A stretch of 64,000 nucleotides of DNA from Nannocystis exedens (lineage in GTDB: Bacteria; Myxococcota_A; Polyangia; Nannocystales; Nannocystaceae), in contig NZ_NETK01000001.1 of the NCBI RefSeq assembly GCF_002343915.1, forward strand, positions 9,944,001-10,008,000. Reading direction: 5' to 3'. Positions 28,832 through 40,714 of the stretch are shown piece by piece (positions within the stretch are counted from its first letter, which is position 1; the number at the start of each line of letters is the position of its first letter). Made by a program: the position numbers and the translations under genes. A model generated the notes under the pieces. It did not search any database and had not been told where the DNA came from. It saw only the letters and a program-made list of their open reading frames with translations.

Positions 28832-29631
28832 GCCCCGGCTCCGAGCGTGCACTGCCAGCCGACCGCGAGGTGCGGCTCGAGGGCGACGCGCGCCGGGGCG
28901 CCGGCGGCCAGCGCGTCGATCAGCGCGAGCGCGGCGGCGCAGGGGCTGGCGGCCAGCGCGGCCGGGACCGGACGTGGCTCGGTGAGCATGTCGCCAGGGC
29001 CATGTTCGAGGCGGCATGTCCGAATGGGCATGTCGCACGAGACAGGCGCCGAGAGGGCGAAGGCGGCGGCGAACGGGTCCCAGCGGCGGCCGGCGGCCAG
29101 CGGCTCGGGCAGCGGCTCCTCGGCGATCACGAGCACGACGTCGCCCTCGCCGGCGGCGACCAGGGCGGCGCACTCGACGAGGCCCATGGCGACGGTCGAG
29201 CGGCCGGCCGAGAGGGCGGCGTTGCCGGCCCGGTTGCCGGTGGCGATCGAGACGTAGCCGGCCGCGGTGTTGTGGACGCTGTTGTGGAACTTGGTCGGCG
29301 ACAGCGGCTCGCCGGCGACGAGCAGGGCGGCGAGCAGGTCGAGGGTGGTGCGGATCTCGCCGTAGACGGAGCCGTAGACGAGGGTGGCCGCGGCCGGGTC
29401 GAGGCCGCCGTCGCGCAGGGCCTGCGACGCGACCTCGGCGGCCATGCGGGTCAGCAGGCTGGTGCGCCGGCGCATCATCGGCGGCAGCAGCTCGGCCTTC
29501 GGCGCGGCCGGCTCGGTCGGCGGCGCCTGTCCTTCGGGCCAGGTGTCGGGCCGGGCCCGCCAGGCGGCGAGGTCGGGGTAGCCGGGGGCCCAGAAGCCGA
29601 GGCCGCGGACGGTGAAGGCGAGCGCGCTCAT
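28828..29631 (-). CDS. Beta-ketoacyl synthase-like chain-length factor, ApeC-like
   Basis: 267 residues. LSPTKFHNSVHNTAAGYVSIATG and STVAMGLVECAALV are diagnostic of the short ketosynthase-like partner of aryl-polyene systems, which lacks the active-site Cys and pairs with the full ketosynthase. The region encoding about residues 196-219 (SCDMPIRTCRLEHGPGDMLTE) is a run of 14-bp units (28974-29046) read in frame. It looks like an insertion in the loop after the AFALSA strand and makes the protein longer than I would expect. ATG 29631 stands upstream of a conserved VRGLGFWAPG start. Confidence 0.86.
   Translation of the reverse strand: MSALAFTVRGLGFWAPGYPDLAAWRARPDTWPEGQAPPTEPAAPKAELLPPMMRRRTSLLTRMAAEVASQALRDGGLDPAAATLVYGSVYGEIRTTLDLLAALLVAGEPLSPTKFHNSVHNTAAGYVSIATGNRAGNAALSAGRSTVAMGLVECAALVAAGEGDVVLVIAEEPLPEPLAAGRRWDPFAAAFALSAPVSCDMPIRTCRLEHGPGDMLTEPRPVPAALAASPCAAALALIDALAAGAPARVALEPHLAVGWQCTLGAGA
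28974..29046. repeat. 14-bp-period array L, inside the apeC-like gene
   Basis: Cores at 28974 (GTG), 28988, 29002, 29016, 29030 (ATG) and 29044 (AGG), exactly 14 bp apart, with spacers all different. Six units equal 84 bp, a multiple of three, so the gene's frame is kept across it. This is one of the longest arrays and lies fully within a coding region. Confidence 0.88.
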
Positions 29632-29701
29632 GCCGGACCTCCGGGGGCGGAGCCGTGCGCGGGCGGGCGGTGACCGGCGCAGGCCGCGGGGGTCCGGGAG
29701 G

Positions 29702-29746
29702 ATGAATTTTGGGACATGGCGCTCGGGCCCTGTCTGGAAGTGCAGG
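29702..29746. repeat. 14-bp-period array M in the operon gap
   Basis: Cores at 29702 (ATG), 29716 (ATG), 29730 (CTG) and 29744 (AGG), exactly 14 bp apart, between the ketosynthase stop (29750) and the start of the apeC-like gene (29631). Confidence 0.8.
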
Positions 29747-29749
29747 CGC

Positions 29750-30931
29750 TCATGCCGGGCCTCCGACGAGGACGCTGCAGTTGCTGCCGCCGAACGCGAA
29801 CGAGTTGCTCAGCGCGGCGCGGGTGGGGACGTCGCGGCGGGCGGTGACGACGTCGACGGCGAGGGTCTCGTCGAGCGGGTCGGCGCCGACGCTGGCGGGC
29901 AGGTAGCCGCCGGCGATGGCGTCGACGACGAAGGCGACCTCGGTGGCGCCGGCGGCCCCGAGCATGTGGCCGGTGTAGCCCTTGGTGGCGACCACGGCGG
30001 GCGCGGGGGCGCCGGCGAACACGGCCCGGATCGCGGCGCTCTCCATGCTGTCGTTCTGCTTGGTGCCGGTGCCGTGGGCGTTGACGTGGTCGACGTCGGC
30101 GGCGAAGAGGCCGGCGGCCCGCAGCGCGCGCTCCATCGCCAGGCGCGCGCCGAGGCCTTCGGGGTGCGGGCTCGTCATGTGGTAGGCGTCGGAGCTCTCG
30201 CCGACGCCGAGCAGGCGGGCCGGGCCGTCACCTGTCCGTTCGACCAGGAGCAGCGCGGCGCCCTCGCCGATGTTGATGCCGGCCCGCTCGCTCGAGAAGG
30301 GGCGACATGGCCGCGAGGACAGGACCTCGAGGCCGGCGAAGCCGCGCACGGTGAGGCGGCACAGGCTGTCGACGCCGCCGACGAGGACCGCGTCGCACAG
30401 GCCGGCGGCGAGCAGCCGCTGGGCCGAGGCGAACACCTTGGCGGAGGAGGAGCAGGCGGTCGAGACGACGTAGGCCGGGCCGCCGAGGCCGCCGCCGAGG
30501 ACGCGCGCGAGGTGGAGGACGGCGTCGAGGGCGTGCGAGAGCTCGACGTCGTAGCCGGCCGGGAGGGCGCCGCCGTGGGCCTGAGCGTGGGCGTAGGCGG
30601 TCTCGCTGGCCTCGATGCCGCCGGTGCTGGTGCCGAGGACGACGGCGACGCGGTCCGCACCCCAGCGGGCGCGCGCGCGGTCCAGCGGGGCCTGCAGCTC
30701 GGCGAGCGCGACGGCGGCGATCCGCGCCTGCCGGGTGTCGCGGACGGGGCCGAGGAAGCCCGGCAGCGGCGGCAGCGGGGTCGGGATGGCGCCGACGACC
30801 GCGTCGAGCTCGAACTCGGCCGGGCACGGGCCGAGGCCGGAGCGACCGGCACGCAAGGCGGCGAGCACGGCGGCGGTGCTGTCGCCCATGCCGTTGCACA
30901 AGGCCATGGCGGTGATCGGGTAGGCTTGCAT
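29750..30931 (-). CDS. Beta-ketoacyl-ACP synthase, ApeO-like
   Basis: Condensing enzyme that elongates acyl-ACP with malonyl-ACP. 393 residues. The active-site Cys is in VVSTACSSSAKVFASA; the two His are in VNAHGTGTKQNDSMES and ATKGYTGHMLGAAGATE; GEGAALLLVE and NSFAFGGSNCSVLVGG are the other family landmarks. With the apeC-like, dehydratase and reductase genes downstream it forms a minimal chain-building set; no acyl carrier protein is in the window. ATG 30931; a GTG or ATG slightly downstream would remove the first strand. Confidence 0.93.
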   Translation of the reverse strand: MQAYPITAMALCNGMGDSTAAVLAALRAGRSGLGPCPAEFELDAVVGAIPTPLPPLPGFLGPVRDTRQARIAAVALAELQAPLDRARARWGADRVAVVLGTSTGGIEASETAYAHAQAHGGALPAGYDVELSHALDAVLHLARVLGGGLGGPAYVVSTACSSSAKVFASAQRLLAAGLCDAVLVGGVDSLCRLTVRGFAGLEVLSSRPCRPFSSERAGINIGEGAALLLVERTGDGPARLLGVGESSDAYHMTSPHPEGLGARLAMERALRAAGLFAADVDHVNAHGTGTKQNDSMESAAIRAVFAGAPAPAVVATKGYTGHMLGAAGATEVAFVVDAIAGGYLPASVGADPLDETLAVDVVTARRDVPTRAALSNSFAFGGSNCSVLVGGPA

Positions 30932-30966
30932 GACGGCGAGGGCGGGCGCGGCGGCTCTGCTGCGGA

Positions 30967-32226
30967 TCAGAGGCCGGGGGCCGGGAAGGCGCGCAGGAAC
31001 TCGCGCACGCGGCCGCGGTGGGCCTCGCAGCGGGCGTCGTCGGCGTTCTCGATGGCGAGGGCGATGGCGTCGGCGATCAGGTCGGCGACCGCCGGCATGT
31101 GGTGGGTCTGGACGCCGCGCGAGGTGATCGCGGCCAGGCCGATCCGCAGGCCCGAGGGGTCGAACGGCTTGCGCGGGTCGAACGGGATGGCGTTGGCGTT
31201 GAGCTCGATGCCGCAGCGGTTGAGCACCCGGGCGACGTGGCGGCCGCCCTGGCCGGTGGGCGTGAGATCGAGGAGCAGCAGGTGGTTGTCGGTGCCGCCG
31301 GACACGAGCGCGTGGCCGCGCGCGAGCAGGGCCTCCGCGAGGCCGCGGGCGTTGGCGACGATCTGATGGGCGTAGTCGCGGAAGCTCGGCTGCAGCGCCT
31401 CGCGGAAGGCGACGGCCTTGGCGGCGGTGGTGTGGCAGTGCGGGCCGCCCTGCAGGCCGGGGAACACGGCCTTGTCGATCGCGGCGGCGTGCTCGGCCTT
31501 GCTGAGGATCAGGCCGCCGCGCGGGCCGCGGAGCGTCTTGTGCGTGGTGGTGGTGATCACGTCGGCGTGCGGCACCGGGCTCGGGTGCGCGCCGCCGGCG
31601 ACGAGGCCGGCGATGTGCGCGATGTCGGCCGCGAGGTAGGCCCCGACCTCGCGCGCGATCGCGGCGAAGCCGGCGAAGTCGAGCTGGCGCGGGTAGGCCG
31701 AGTGACCGACCCAGATCAGCTTGGGCCGGTTGGCGAGCGCGAGGCTGCGGACCTCGTCCATGTCGATGCGGTGGTCGTCGCGGCGGACGCCGTACTGGAC
31801 GGCCTTGTAGTAGATGCCGGTGGCGCTGACCTTCCAGCCGTGGGTGAGGTGACCGCCCGCGGGGAGGGCCAGCCCCATGATGGTGTCGCCGGTCTGGCAC
31901 AGGGCCAGCAGCGCGGCCAGGTTGGCCGGCGAGCCGCTGTAGGGCTGGACGTTGGCGTGGTCGGCCCCGAACAGCTCGCGCGCGCGGGCGACGGCGAGCG
32001 ACTCGATCGGGTCGACGAAGTCCATGCCCTCGTAGTACCGCTTGCCCGGATAACCCTCGGCGTACTTGTTGGTGAGGCTGCTGCCGGTGGCCGCGAGCAC
32101 CGCCTTGGACACGTAATTCTCGCTGGCGATCAGGCGCAGGCTGTCGCGCTGGCGCGCGTCCTCCTGCTCGATCAGCGCGAAGATCTCGGGGTCGGCGGCG
32201 GAGAGCTCGGGATCGCGGGCGTGCAT
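30967..32226 (-). CDS. glyA: Serine hydroxymethyltransferase
   Basis: PLP enzyme interconverting serine and glycine with tetrahydrofolate. 419 residues. LIASENYVSKAVLAATGS, NKYAEGYPGKRYYEG, VQPYSGSPANLAAL, DIAHIAGLVA and the PLP lysine in TTTTHKTLRGPRGG are all present. It is 35 nt upstream of the ketosynthase on the same strand, so it may be co-transcribed with the polyene-type genes, although it is probably the housekeeping copy. A TTCG-loop hairpin sits about 14 nt before its ATG. Confidence 0.97.
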   Translation of the reverse strand: MHARDPELSAADPEIFALIEQEDARQRDSLRLIASENYVSKAVLAATGSSLTNKYAEGYPGKRYYEGMDFVDPIESLAVARARELFGADHANVQPYSGSPANLAALLALCQTGDTIMGLALPAGGHLTHGWKVSATGIYYKAVQYGVRRDDHRIDMDEVRSLALANRPKLIWVGHSAYPRQLDFAGFAAIAREVGAYLAADIAHIAGLVAGGAHPSPVPHADVITTTTHKTLRGPRGGLILSKAEHAAAIDKAVFPGLQGGPHCHTTAAKAVAFREALQPSFRDYAHQIVANARGLAEALLARGHALVSGGTDNHLLLLDLTPTGQGGRHVARVLNRCGIELNANAIPFDPRKPFDPSGLRIGLAAITSRGVQTHHMPAVADLIADAIALAIENADDARCEAHRGRVREFLRAFPAPGL

Positions 32227-32239
32227 CGCCCGAGGTTTT

Positions 32240-32255
32240 CAGGCCCGAAGGGCCG
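32240..32255 (-). promoter_or_regulatory. Leader hairpin upstream of glyA
   Basis: On the minus strand the leader contains GGCCC-TTCG-GGCC, a 4-5 bp stem with a UUCG tetraloop, ending 14 nt before the glyA ATG. The same 16-nt string is found at the same distance before rplC. It may affect ribosome access. An independent CCCCTG/CAGGGG hairpin lies at 32372-32387 in the divergent region. Confidence 0.4.
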
Positions 32256-32439
32256 CGGAGTCAAGCCCGGCGCGGCGCGTCGGCTCGGGTCCGACGAGGC
32301 GGCACACGTCGCCGCGGGCCCGGACGGCGAATGTCGTTTCGCGTCCCGCCCGCGGCGGCGCTGCGGCCGCTCCCCTGCAAACAGGGGCGCCGCGCGCCTC
32401 CAGGCCCACAACGCCGCCGGGCCTTGATACCATGCAGGC

Positions 32440-35415
<2,976 letters not shown>

Positions 35416-35456
35416 CGGCCGGCCGCCCGGGGGCGTCCGCGCGGCGAGATCGGAAG

Positions 35457-35501
35457 ATGTTCATCAGGACATGTTTGTTCGAACATGCTCGATAGAACAC
35501 C
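35457..35501. repeat. 14-bp-period array O
   Basis: Cores ATG at 35457, 35471 and 35485 and ACC at 35499, exactly 14 bp apart, about 40 nt after the kinase stop. Arms here are often A/T-shifted (GTTC/GAAC) yet still pair with each other. The rest of the 251-bp gap 35416-35666 shows no gene. Confidence 0.85.
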
Positions 35502-35666
35502 TCATGTCGGCGCAATTGCGCGCGGCGGTGCGAGCGATCCTGCGCCGGCGCGCCGACGCGCGCCCGACGGGGCGTGTTTGTAGGTACGCGCGTGATCCAT
35601 TTCCCGGTCGGGATACGCTCATCCGCCGGGGGATCCGGGCCACCTTACGCCCGGGCGATAGACAGC

Positions 35667-36302
35667 ATGCCGACACCGAAGATGAGGCGAGATGTGGTCC
35701 TGAAGACGGGGGTCGCGGCGGGGCCGGTGGCCAACCTCGACATCGACCTGAACGCGTCGTTCACGACCGAGCTGACCGGGACGACGATCACCTGGGAGGA
35801 CGACAGCTCGAGCGATCCCGAGGAGAAGACCGAGTTCAAGATGTCCTTCCTCAACGTCGGCGGCGCGAACGTCGGCGCCCTCACCGTCAAGCTGGTCGGC
35901 AACCCGTGCCCCGACGTGGCGGCGACGGTGACCAAGACGGCCCGCCAGACCACCGACCCGACGGCCACCTCCGGCAGCGTGGCCCTGCTCGACCCAGCCG
36001 ACGACACCTACGAGCGGGTGTGGCGGCAGGCGGTCAGCAACTCGCGGGTCCAGGTGCTCGACAACGTGGCCAAGGTCGACATCCGCGTGAAGGCCGAGGC
36101 CGGCTACACCGTGAACCAGGCCGTCGGCAGCGCGACCGACAACACCTTGATCGTCAATTACAGCTTCGTCGACGCCACCGGGACGGCGGTGGTGTCGGGC
36201 AGCGTCCGCTTCGACACCGTGGCCACGGCGGCCGCGGGATACACGCTCGGCAACATCCGGATCGTCGACACCGACTCCGGGGCGAGCATCCGGCGCCGCT
36301 AG
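35667..36302 (+). CDS. Protein of unknown function, 211 aa
   Basis: Not recognised. No signal peptide; begins with a basic patch (PTPKMRRDVVLKTG). The rest is beta-rich with Thr/Asp/Val: NASFTTELTGTTITWEDDSS, VSNSRVQVLDNVAKVDIRVK and TLIVNYSFVDATGTAVVSGSVRF, which gives an impression of an Ig-like or beta-sandwich protein. ATG 35667 was taken as the start; an in-frame extension upstream is open but shows no coding character. Same strand as kinase 3 and trpE; 146 nt before trpE. Confidence 0.62.
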   Translation: MPTPKMRRDVVLKTGVAAGPVANLDIDLNASFTTELTGTTITWEDDSSSDPEEKTEFKMSFLNVGGANVGALTVKLVGNPCPDVAATVTKTARQTTDPTATSGSVALLDPADDTYERVWRQAVSNSRVQVLDNVAKVDIRVKAEAGYTVNQAVGSATDNTLIVNYSFVDATGTAVVSGSVRFDTVATAAAGYTLGNIRIVDTDSGASIRRR

Positions 36303-36448
36303 CGTCGGCGCGGGCGGACCCGGCGGCTGCGCGATCGGACAGGCGCCGGGGCGCGGCCGCGCCGTGCCGGGGCGCGGACGCGTGTCCTACCTCGGAGCTC
36401 GATCTACGCCGTCGATCGCGTCGGCCGACGCGGTGTATCCTTGGCGGC

Positions 36449-38062
36449 ATGATCGCGGGCCCGCCCTTGATTGAGCCGGCGTCGCCGCGGCTGGTGCCGG
36501 TGTGGCGCGAGCTGCTTTGCGACGGCATCACCCCCGTCGAGGTCTACGCCCGCTTGCGGGCCTACGCGCGCGGCGGCGGCTCCGGGCCGCCCGACCTGCC
36601 CGGCGTCAGCTTCCTGCTCGAGAGCGCGGGCGGGGCCGGCGAGCGGTGGGCTCGCTACAGCGTGGTCGGCGTCGGCGCGCGGGCCCACGTGCGCGGGGTG
36701 TGGAACGGCTACGACCTCGACGTGACGATCACCCCGGGGCCGGGCTTCTCGCTGCCGCCCGGGGTCGAGGCGAAGAGCCGCGGGCTGTCCGGCATCGCCG
36801 CGCTGCAGCGGGCCTACGAGAGCCCGCCGCGGCCCGACTTGCCGCGCTTCTGGGGCGGCCTGGTCGGGGTGTGGGGCCACGACGCGGCCCGCGTGTTCGA
36901 CCCGATCCCGGCCGTACCTGGCCTTTCGGTCATGTCGAGCGATCTGCCGGCGGTCGAGCTGGTGGCGAGCGACACGCTGGTGGTGTTCGACAACTTCTCC
37001 AACACTGTCCGCGTGCTGGCGACCGCGTGCGCCGAGAGCGAGGGCGGGCCGGAGGCGGCGGAGGCGGCCGCGCGGGCCCGCGTCGAGGCGGTGGCGCGGG
37101 CGCTGCACGGGCCGGCGGTGCTGGGCCCGCGGCGGGTGCCGGAGGTCGCGCCGCCGGCGACCGAGGTCGCGCCGCCGTGGTCGCGCGAGAAGTACCGCGC
37201 CTCGGTGGCGGCCGCGCGCGAGCACATCATGGCCGGCGACATCTTCCAGGTCGTGCTGTCGCAGCGGTTCGTCAGCCGGCGCGACGGGGTCGATCTGCTC
37301 GACGTCTACCGCATGCTGCGGGTCGGCAACCCGGCGCCCTACATGTACCTGTTCGACCTGCCGGCGGCGGCGCTGACGGGGGCCTCGCCGGAGGTGCTGG
37401 TCCGCTGCGACCGCGACGCGCTGGCGCCGGCGGTGACGGGGGCCGCGAGCAGCGAGGTCGCCCCGCAGTCGGGCCTGCGCGTGACCGTGCGGCCGATCGC
37501 GGGCACCCGCCCGCGCGGGCGCGACGCGGTCGAGGACGAGGCGCTGGCCAGCGAGCTGCTGGCCGATCCGAAGGAGCGCGCCGAGCACCTCATGCTGGTC
37601 GACCTCGGCCGCAACGACCTCGGCCGCGTCAGCGTGGCCGGCAGCGTGCGGGTGTCGGAGTCGTTCTCGATCGAGCGCTACAGCCGGGTGATGCACATCG
37701 TCAGCGAGGTGCAGGGCGAGCTGCGGCCGGAGCTGACGGCGCTCGACGCCCTGCGCGCGACGTTCCCGGCCGGCACGCTGAGCGGGGCGCCGAAGATCCG
37801 CGCGCTGCAGATCATCGACGCGCTCGAGCCGGCGCCGCGCGGCTGGTACGGCGGCGCCGTCGGCTACCTCGGCTACGACGGCGGGGCCGACTTCGCCATC
37901 TGCATCCGCTCGCTGGTCGCGGTCGGCGAGGAATTCCGGGTCCAGGCCGGCGCGGGGGTCGTGTTCGACTCGTCGCCCGAGGGCGAGGACAACGAGTGCC
38001 ACGCCAAGGCGAGCGCGGTGCTGCGCGCGATCGCGGCGGCGGCCGAAGGAGGTGCAGCGTGA
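36449..38062 (+). CDS. trpE: Anthranilate synthase component I
   Basis: Converts chorismate to anthranilate using ammonia from TrpG. 537 residues. Conserved landmarks: HIMAGDIFQVVLSQRF, TGASPEVLVR, RPIAGTRPRG, LVDLGRNDLGRV, HIVSEVQGEL, FPAGTLSGAPKIRAL and GYLGYDGGADFAICIRS. ATG 36449 begins 147 nt after the preceding gene. The stop overlaps the GTG of trpG (GTGA), so the two subunits are translationally coupled. No leader peptide with Trp codons or attenuator was recognised upstream. Confidence 0.96.
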   Translation: MIAGPPLIEPASPRLVPVWRELLCDGITPVEVYARLRAYARGGGSGPPDLPGVSFLLESAGGAGERWARYSVVGVGARAHVRGVWNGYDLDVTITPGPGFSLPPGVEAKSRGLSGIAALQRAYESPPRPDLPRFWGGLVGVWGHDAARVFDPIPAVPGLSVMSSDLPAVELVASDTLVVFDNFSNTVRVLATACAESEGGPEAAEAAARARVEAVARALHGPAVLGPRRVPEVAPPATEVAPPWSREKYRASVAAAREHIMAGDIFQVVLSQRFVSRRDGVDLLDVYRMLRVGNPAPYMYLFDLPAAALTGASPEVLVRCDRDALAPAVTGAASSEVAPQSGLRVTVRPIAGTRPRGRDAVEDEALASELLADPKERAEHLMLVDLGRNDLGRVSVAGSVRVSESFSIERYSRVMHIVSEVQGELRPELTALDALRATFPAGTLSGAPKIRALQIIDALEPAPRGWYGGAVGYLGYDGGADFAICIRSLVAVGEEFRVQAGAGVVFDSSPEGEDNECHAKASAVLRAIAAAAEGGAA

Positions 38063-38760
38063 GCGCGAACGACAACCACGCGACCGTCGACGCGGCCCCG
38101 CCGCTGCCGGGCGGCCAGCGCCTGCGGCCCGCCGGCGCGGCCCGCCCCGGCTGCCGCGTGCTGGTGATCGACAACTACGACTCGTTCACCTTCAACCTCG
38201 TGCAGTACCTGCTGCAGCTCGGCGCGGTGGTCGACGTCCACCGCAACGACGCGGTCAAGCTCGAGCAGGTGCTGGCCGACGCGCCGAGCCACATCGTCCT
38301 GTCCCCGGGGCCAGGCACGCCGGCCGAGAGCGGGGTGTGCCAGGATCTGTGCCGCCGGCTGGCGGAGGCCGACGCGCCGGCGATCCCGGTGCTCGGGGTG
38401 TGCCTCGGCCACCAGACGCTGTGCGAGGTGCTGGGCGCGCGGGTCGAGCGTGCCGGGCGGATCATGCACGGCAAGCTGTCGCCGATGGTGCACGACGCCA
38501 CCGGCGTGTTCGCCGGGCTGCCGTCGCCGTTCATGGCCACGCGCTACCACAGCCTGGTCGCGGTCGAGAGCACGCTGCCGGCCTGCCTGATCCCGAACGC
38601 GCGCACCGACGCCGGCGAGCTGATGGGCGTGCGCCACGCGACGCGGCCGCTGCACGGGGTCCAGTTCCACCCGGAGTCGGTGCTCAGCGAGCACGGCCAC
38701 GCGATGCTGCGCACCTTCCTCGAAATGCATGGCTCATCGGACATGGCGGTGAAGACATGA
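38059..38760 (+). CDS. trpG: Anthranilate synthase component II (glutamine amidotransferase)
   Basis: Supplies ammonia from glutamine to TrpE. 233 residues. VLVIDNYDSFTFNLVQYL, SPGPGTPAESG, the nucleophile Cys in GVCLGHQTLCE, and the His-Glu pair in HGVQFHPESVLSEHG. GTG 38059 overlaps the trpE stop and is preceded by AAGGAGG. About 33 extra N-terminal residues precede the usual start. The last residues (HGSSDMAVKT) and the stop are encoded by a 14-bp array that also gives the trpD start. Confidence 0.95.
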   Translation: MSANDNHATVDAAPPLPGGQRLRPAGAARPGCRVLVIDNYDSFTFNLVQYLLQLGAVVDVHRNDAVKLEQVLADAPSHIVLSPGPGTPAESGVCQDLCRRLAEADAPAIPVLGVCLGHQTLCEVLGARVERAGRIMHGKLSPMVHDATGVFAGLPSPFMATRYHSLVAVESTLPACLIPNARTDAGELMGVRHATRPLHGVQFHPESVLSEHGHAMLRTFLEMHGSSDMAVKT

Positions 38761-38773
38761 CCGAAGGGGCCGG
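38729..38773. repeat. 14-bp-period array P over the trpG/trpD junction
   Basis: ATG cores at 38729, 38743 and 38757 and CGG at 38771, exactly 14 bp apart. The third ATG is the trpD start codon, and its overlap with TGA is the trpG stop. The whole junction is therefore array sequence. Confidence 0.75.
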
Positions 38774-39824
38774 CGACGGGGCGCTGCGGCGCGGGCTGGC
38801 CCGCCTGGTCCGCGGCGAGGCGATCGAGGAGGGCGAGGCGCTGGCGCTTTTCCGCGAGATCGTGGCCGGCGCGGCCGACCCGGCGCAGATCGGCGGGCTC
38901 TTGGTCGGCCTGGCGATCCGCGGCGAGACGGCGCCGGTGATCGCCGGGGCGGTGCGGGCGATGCGAGAGGCGGTGGTGCCGGTGCCGCTGCGCGAGCCGG
39001 GGGCGATCGACACCTGCGGGACCGGCGGCAGCGGGGTGGCCCGGCGCAACGTGTCGACGGCGGTGGCGATCGCGGCGGCCGCCTGCGGGGCGCGGGTCGC
39101 CAAGCACGGCAACCGCGGGATCTCGAGCCCGTGCGGCTCGGCCGACGTGCTGGCCGCGCTGGGCGTCGACATCACGGCGCCGCCCGAGCGCGTCGGCAAG
39201 TGCGTCGACGAGGTCGGCGTCGGCTTCATGTTCGCGCCGAACCTCCACCCGGCGATGCGCCACGCGGCCGGCCCGCGCAAGGCGCTCGGGCTGCGCACGC
39301 TCTTCAACCTGGTCGGGCCGATGTGCAACCCCGCGGGGGTGCGCCGGCAGGTCATCGGCGTGTTCGACCCCGCGAAGGTCGAGGCGATGGCGGCGGCGCT
39401 GGGCGCTCTCGGCAGCGAGCGCGTGTTCGTGGTCCACGGCTTCTTCGCCGGCGCGGACCGGCCCGGGATCGACGACCTCAGCCCCGAGGGCCCGAGCACG
39501 GTGGCCGAATGGCACCGCGGCGCGCTGCGCACGTACACGCTGCGCCCCGCCGACGCGGAGCTCCCGGAGGTGCCGATCGCGGCGATCGCCGGCGACGACG
39601 CGGCCGGCAACGCGAGCGCGCTGCGGGCCCTCTTGGCCGGGGAGCCGGGCGCCTACCACACAAGTGTGCAGTACAGCGGGGCGCTGGCCCTGCTGGCGGC
39701 CGGGGACGACGGGATCGAGACGCTGCCGGCCAAGGCGCGGGCGATCGGCGCGGCGCTCGACGACGGCCGGGCGGCGGCCGTGCTCGACCGGCTCGTCGCC
39801 GCCAGCCGCGCTGCGCTACCCTGA
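38757..39824 (+). CDS. trpD: Anthranilate phosphoribosyltransferase
   Basis: Joins anthranilate to PRPP. 355 residues. DTCGTGGSGVARRNVST (PRPP site), AKHGNRGISSPCGSADVLAALG, FMFAPNLHPAMRH, LFNLVGPMCNPAGVRRQVIGVF and VVHGFFAGADRPGIDDLSPEGPS are in order. The ATG overlaps the trpG stop (ATGA). A distinct gene, not fused to trpG as in some enterobacteria. Confidence 0.96.
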   Translation: MTEGAGDGALRRGLARLVRGEAIEEGEALALFREIVAGAADPAQIGGLLVGLAIRGETAPVIAGAVRAMREAVVPVPLREPGAIDTCGTGGSGVARRNVSTAVAIAAAACGARVAKHGNRGISSPCGSADVLAALGVDITAPPERVGKCVDEVGVGFMFAPNLHPAMRHAAGPRKALGLRTLFNLVGPMCNPAGVRRQVIGVFDPAKVEAMAAALGALGSERVFVVHGFFAGADRPGIDDLSPEGPSTVAEWHRGALRTYTLRPADAELPEVPIAAIAGDDAAGNASALRALLAGEPGAYHTSVQYSGALALLAAGDDGIETLPAKARAIGAALDDGRAAAVLDRLVAASRAALP

Positions 39825-39833
39825 GGGCAGGAC

Positions 39834-40640
39834 ATGAGCGACAAAGGCAGCACGTACCTCGACAAGATCCTGGCCGCCAAGCGGGCCGAGCTCGCCGCCC
39901 CCCGGGCGACCCGCTCGGGAGCGCTGACCGACCGCGAGCTGCTCGAGCTCGGCGCCCGCCTGCCGCGCCCGCGCGACTTCATCGGCGCGCTGCGCGAGGG
40001 CCCGCGCCCGGGGATCATCGCCGAGTTCAAGCGCGCCTCGCCGAGCGCCGGCGCGCTGCGCGAGGGCGCCGACGCGCGCCAGATCGCCATGCTCTACGCG
40101 GCCGGCGGCGCGACCTGCATGAGCGTGCTGTGCGACAAGCACTTCCAGGGCTCGCTCGACGACCTCCGGACGGTGCGCCAGAGCGTGGCGCTGCCGCTGC
40201 TGGCCAAGGACTTCATCCTCGAGAAGACCCAGATCGTCGAGGCCAAGCGGGTCGGGGCCGACTGCGTGCTGCTGATCGTGGCCGCCCTGCCGGCGCCGCA
40301 GCTGCGCAACCTGATCGAGTTCTCCCACTCGCTCGAGATGCAGGTGCTGTGCGAGACCCGCGACGAGGCGGAGATCGATCGCGCGATGGCGGCCGGCGCC
40401 AAGCTGATCGGGGTCAACTCGCGCGACCTGCAGACGTTCGAGCTCGACCCCGACCGCGCCGCCAAGCTGCGCAAGTACGTGCCCAAGAGCTTTACGTACG
40501 TGGCCGAGAGCGGGGTCCGCAGCATCGACGACGCGCTCCGCCTGCGCGACTCGGGCGCCGACGCGCTGCTGATCGGCAGCTACTTCATGACGGCCGAGCA
40601 CCCCGGCGAGGCGCTGCGCGAGCTGGTGATGGCGCTGTGA
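39834..40640 (+). CDS. trpC: Indole-3-glycerol-phosphate synthase
   Basis: Closes the indole ring from CdRP. 268 residues of TIM-barrel type. Catalytic lysines and glutamates in EFKRASPSAG, LLAKDFILEKTQIVEAKRVGAD, ETRDEAEIDRAMAAGAKLIGVNSRDL, VAESGV and the phosphate loop DALLIGSYFM. It follows trpD after a 9-nt gap with GAGGGCAGG as a possible ribosome site. Not fused to trpF. Confidence 0.97.
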   Translation: MSDKGSTYLDKILAAKRAELAAPRATRSGALTDRELLELGARLPRPRDFIGALREGPRPGIIAEFKRASPSAGALREGADARQIAMLYAAGGATCMSVLCDKHFQGSLDDLRTVRQSVALPLLAKDFILEKTQIVEAKRVGADCVLLIVAALPAPQLRNLIEFSHSLEMQVLCETRDEAEIDRAMAAGAKLIGVNSRDLQTFELDPDRAAKLRKYVPKSFTYVAESGVRSIDDALRLRDSGADALLIGSYFMTAEHPGEALRELVMAL

Positions 40641-40714
40641 GGCGGCCGGCTCCCCGACCGGGTGCGCCGGGGCACGGCGAGCGCGCGACCGGCAGCGCCG
40701 CGGTCGTGCGGCGG

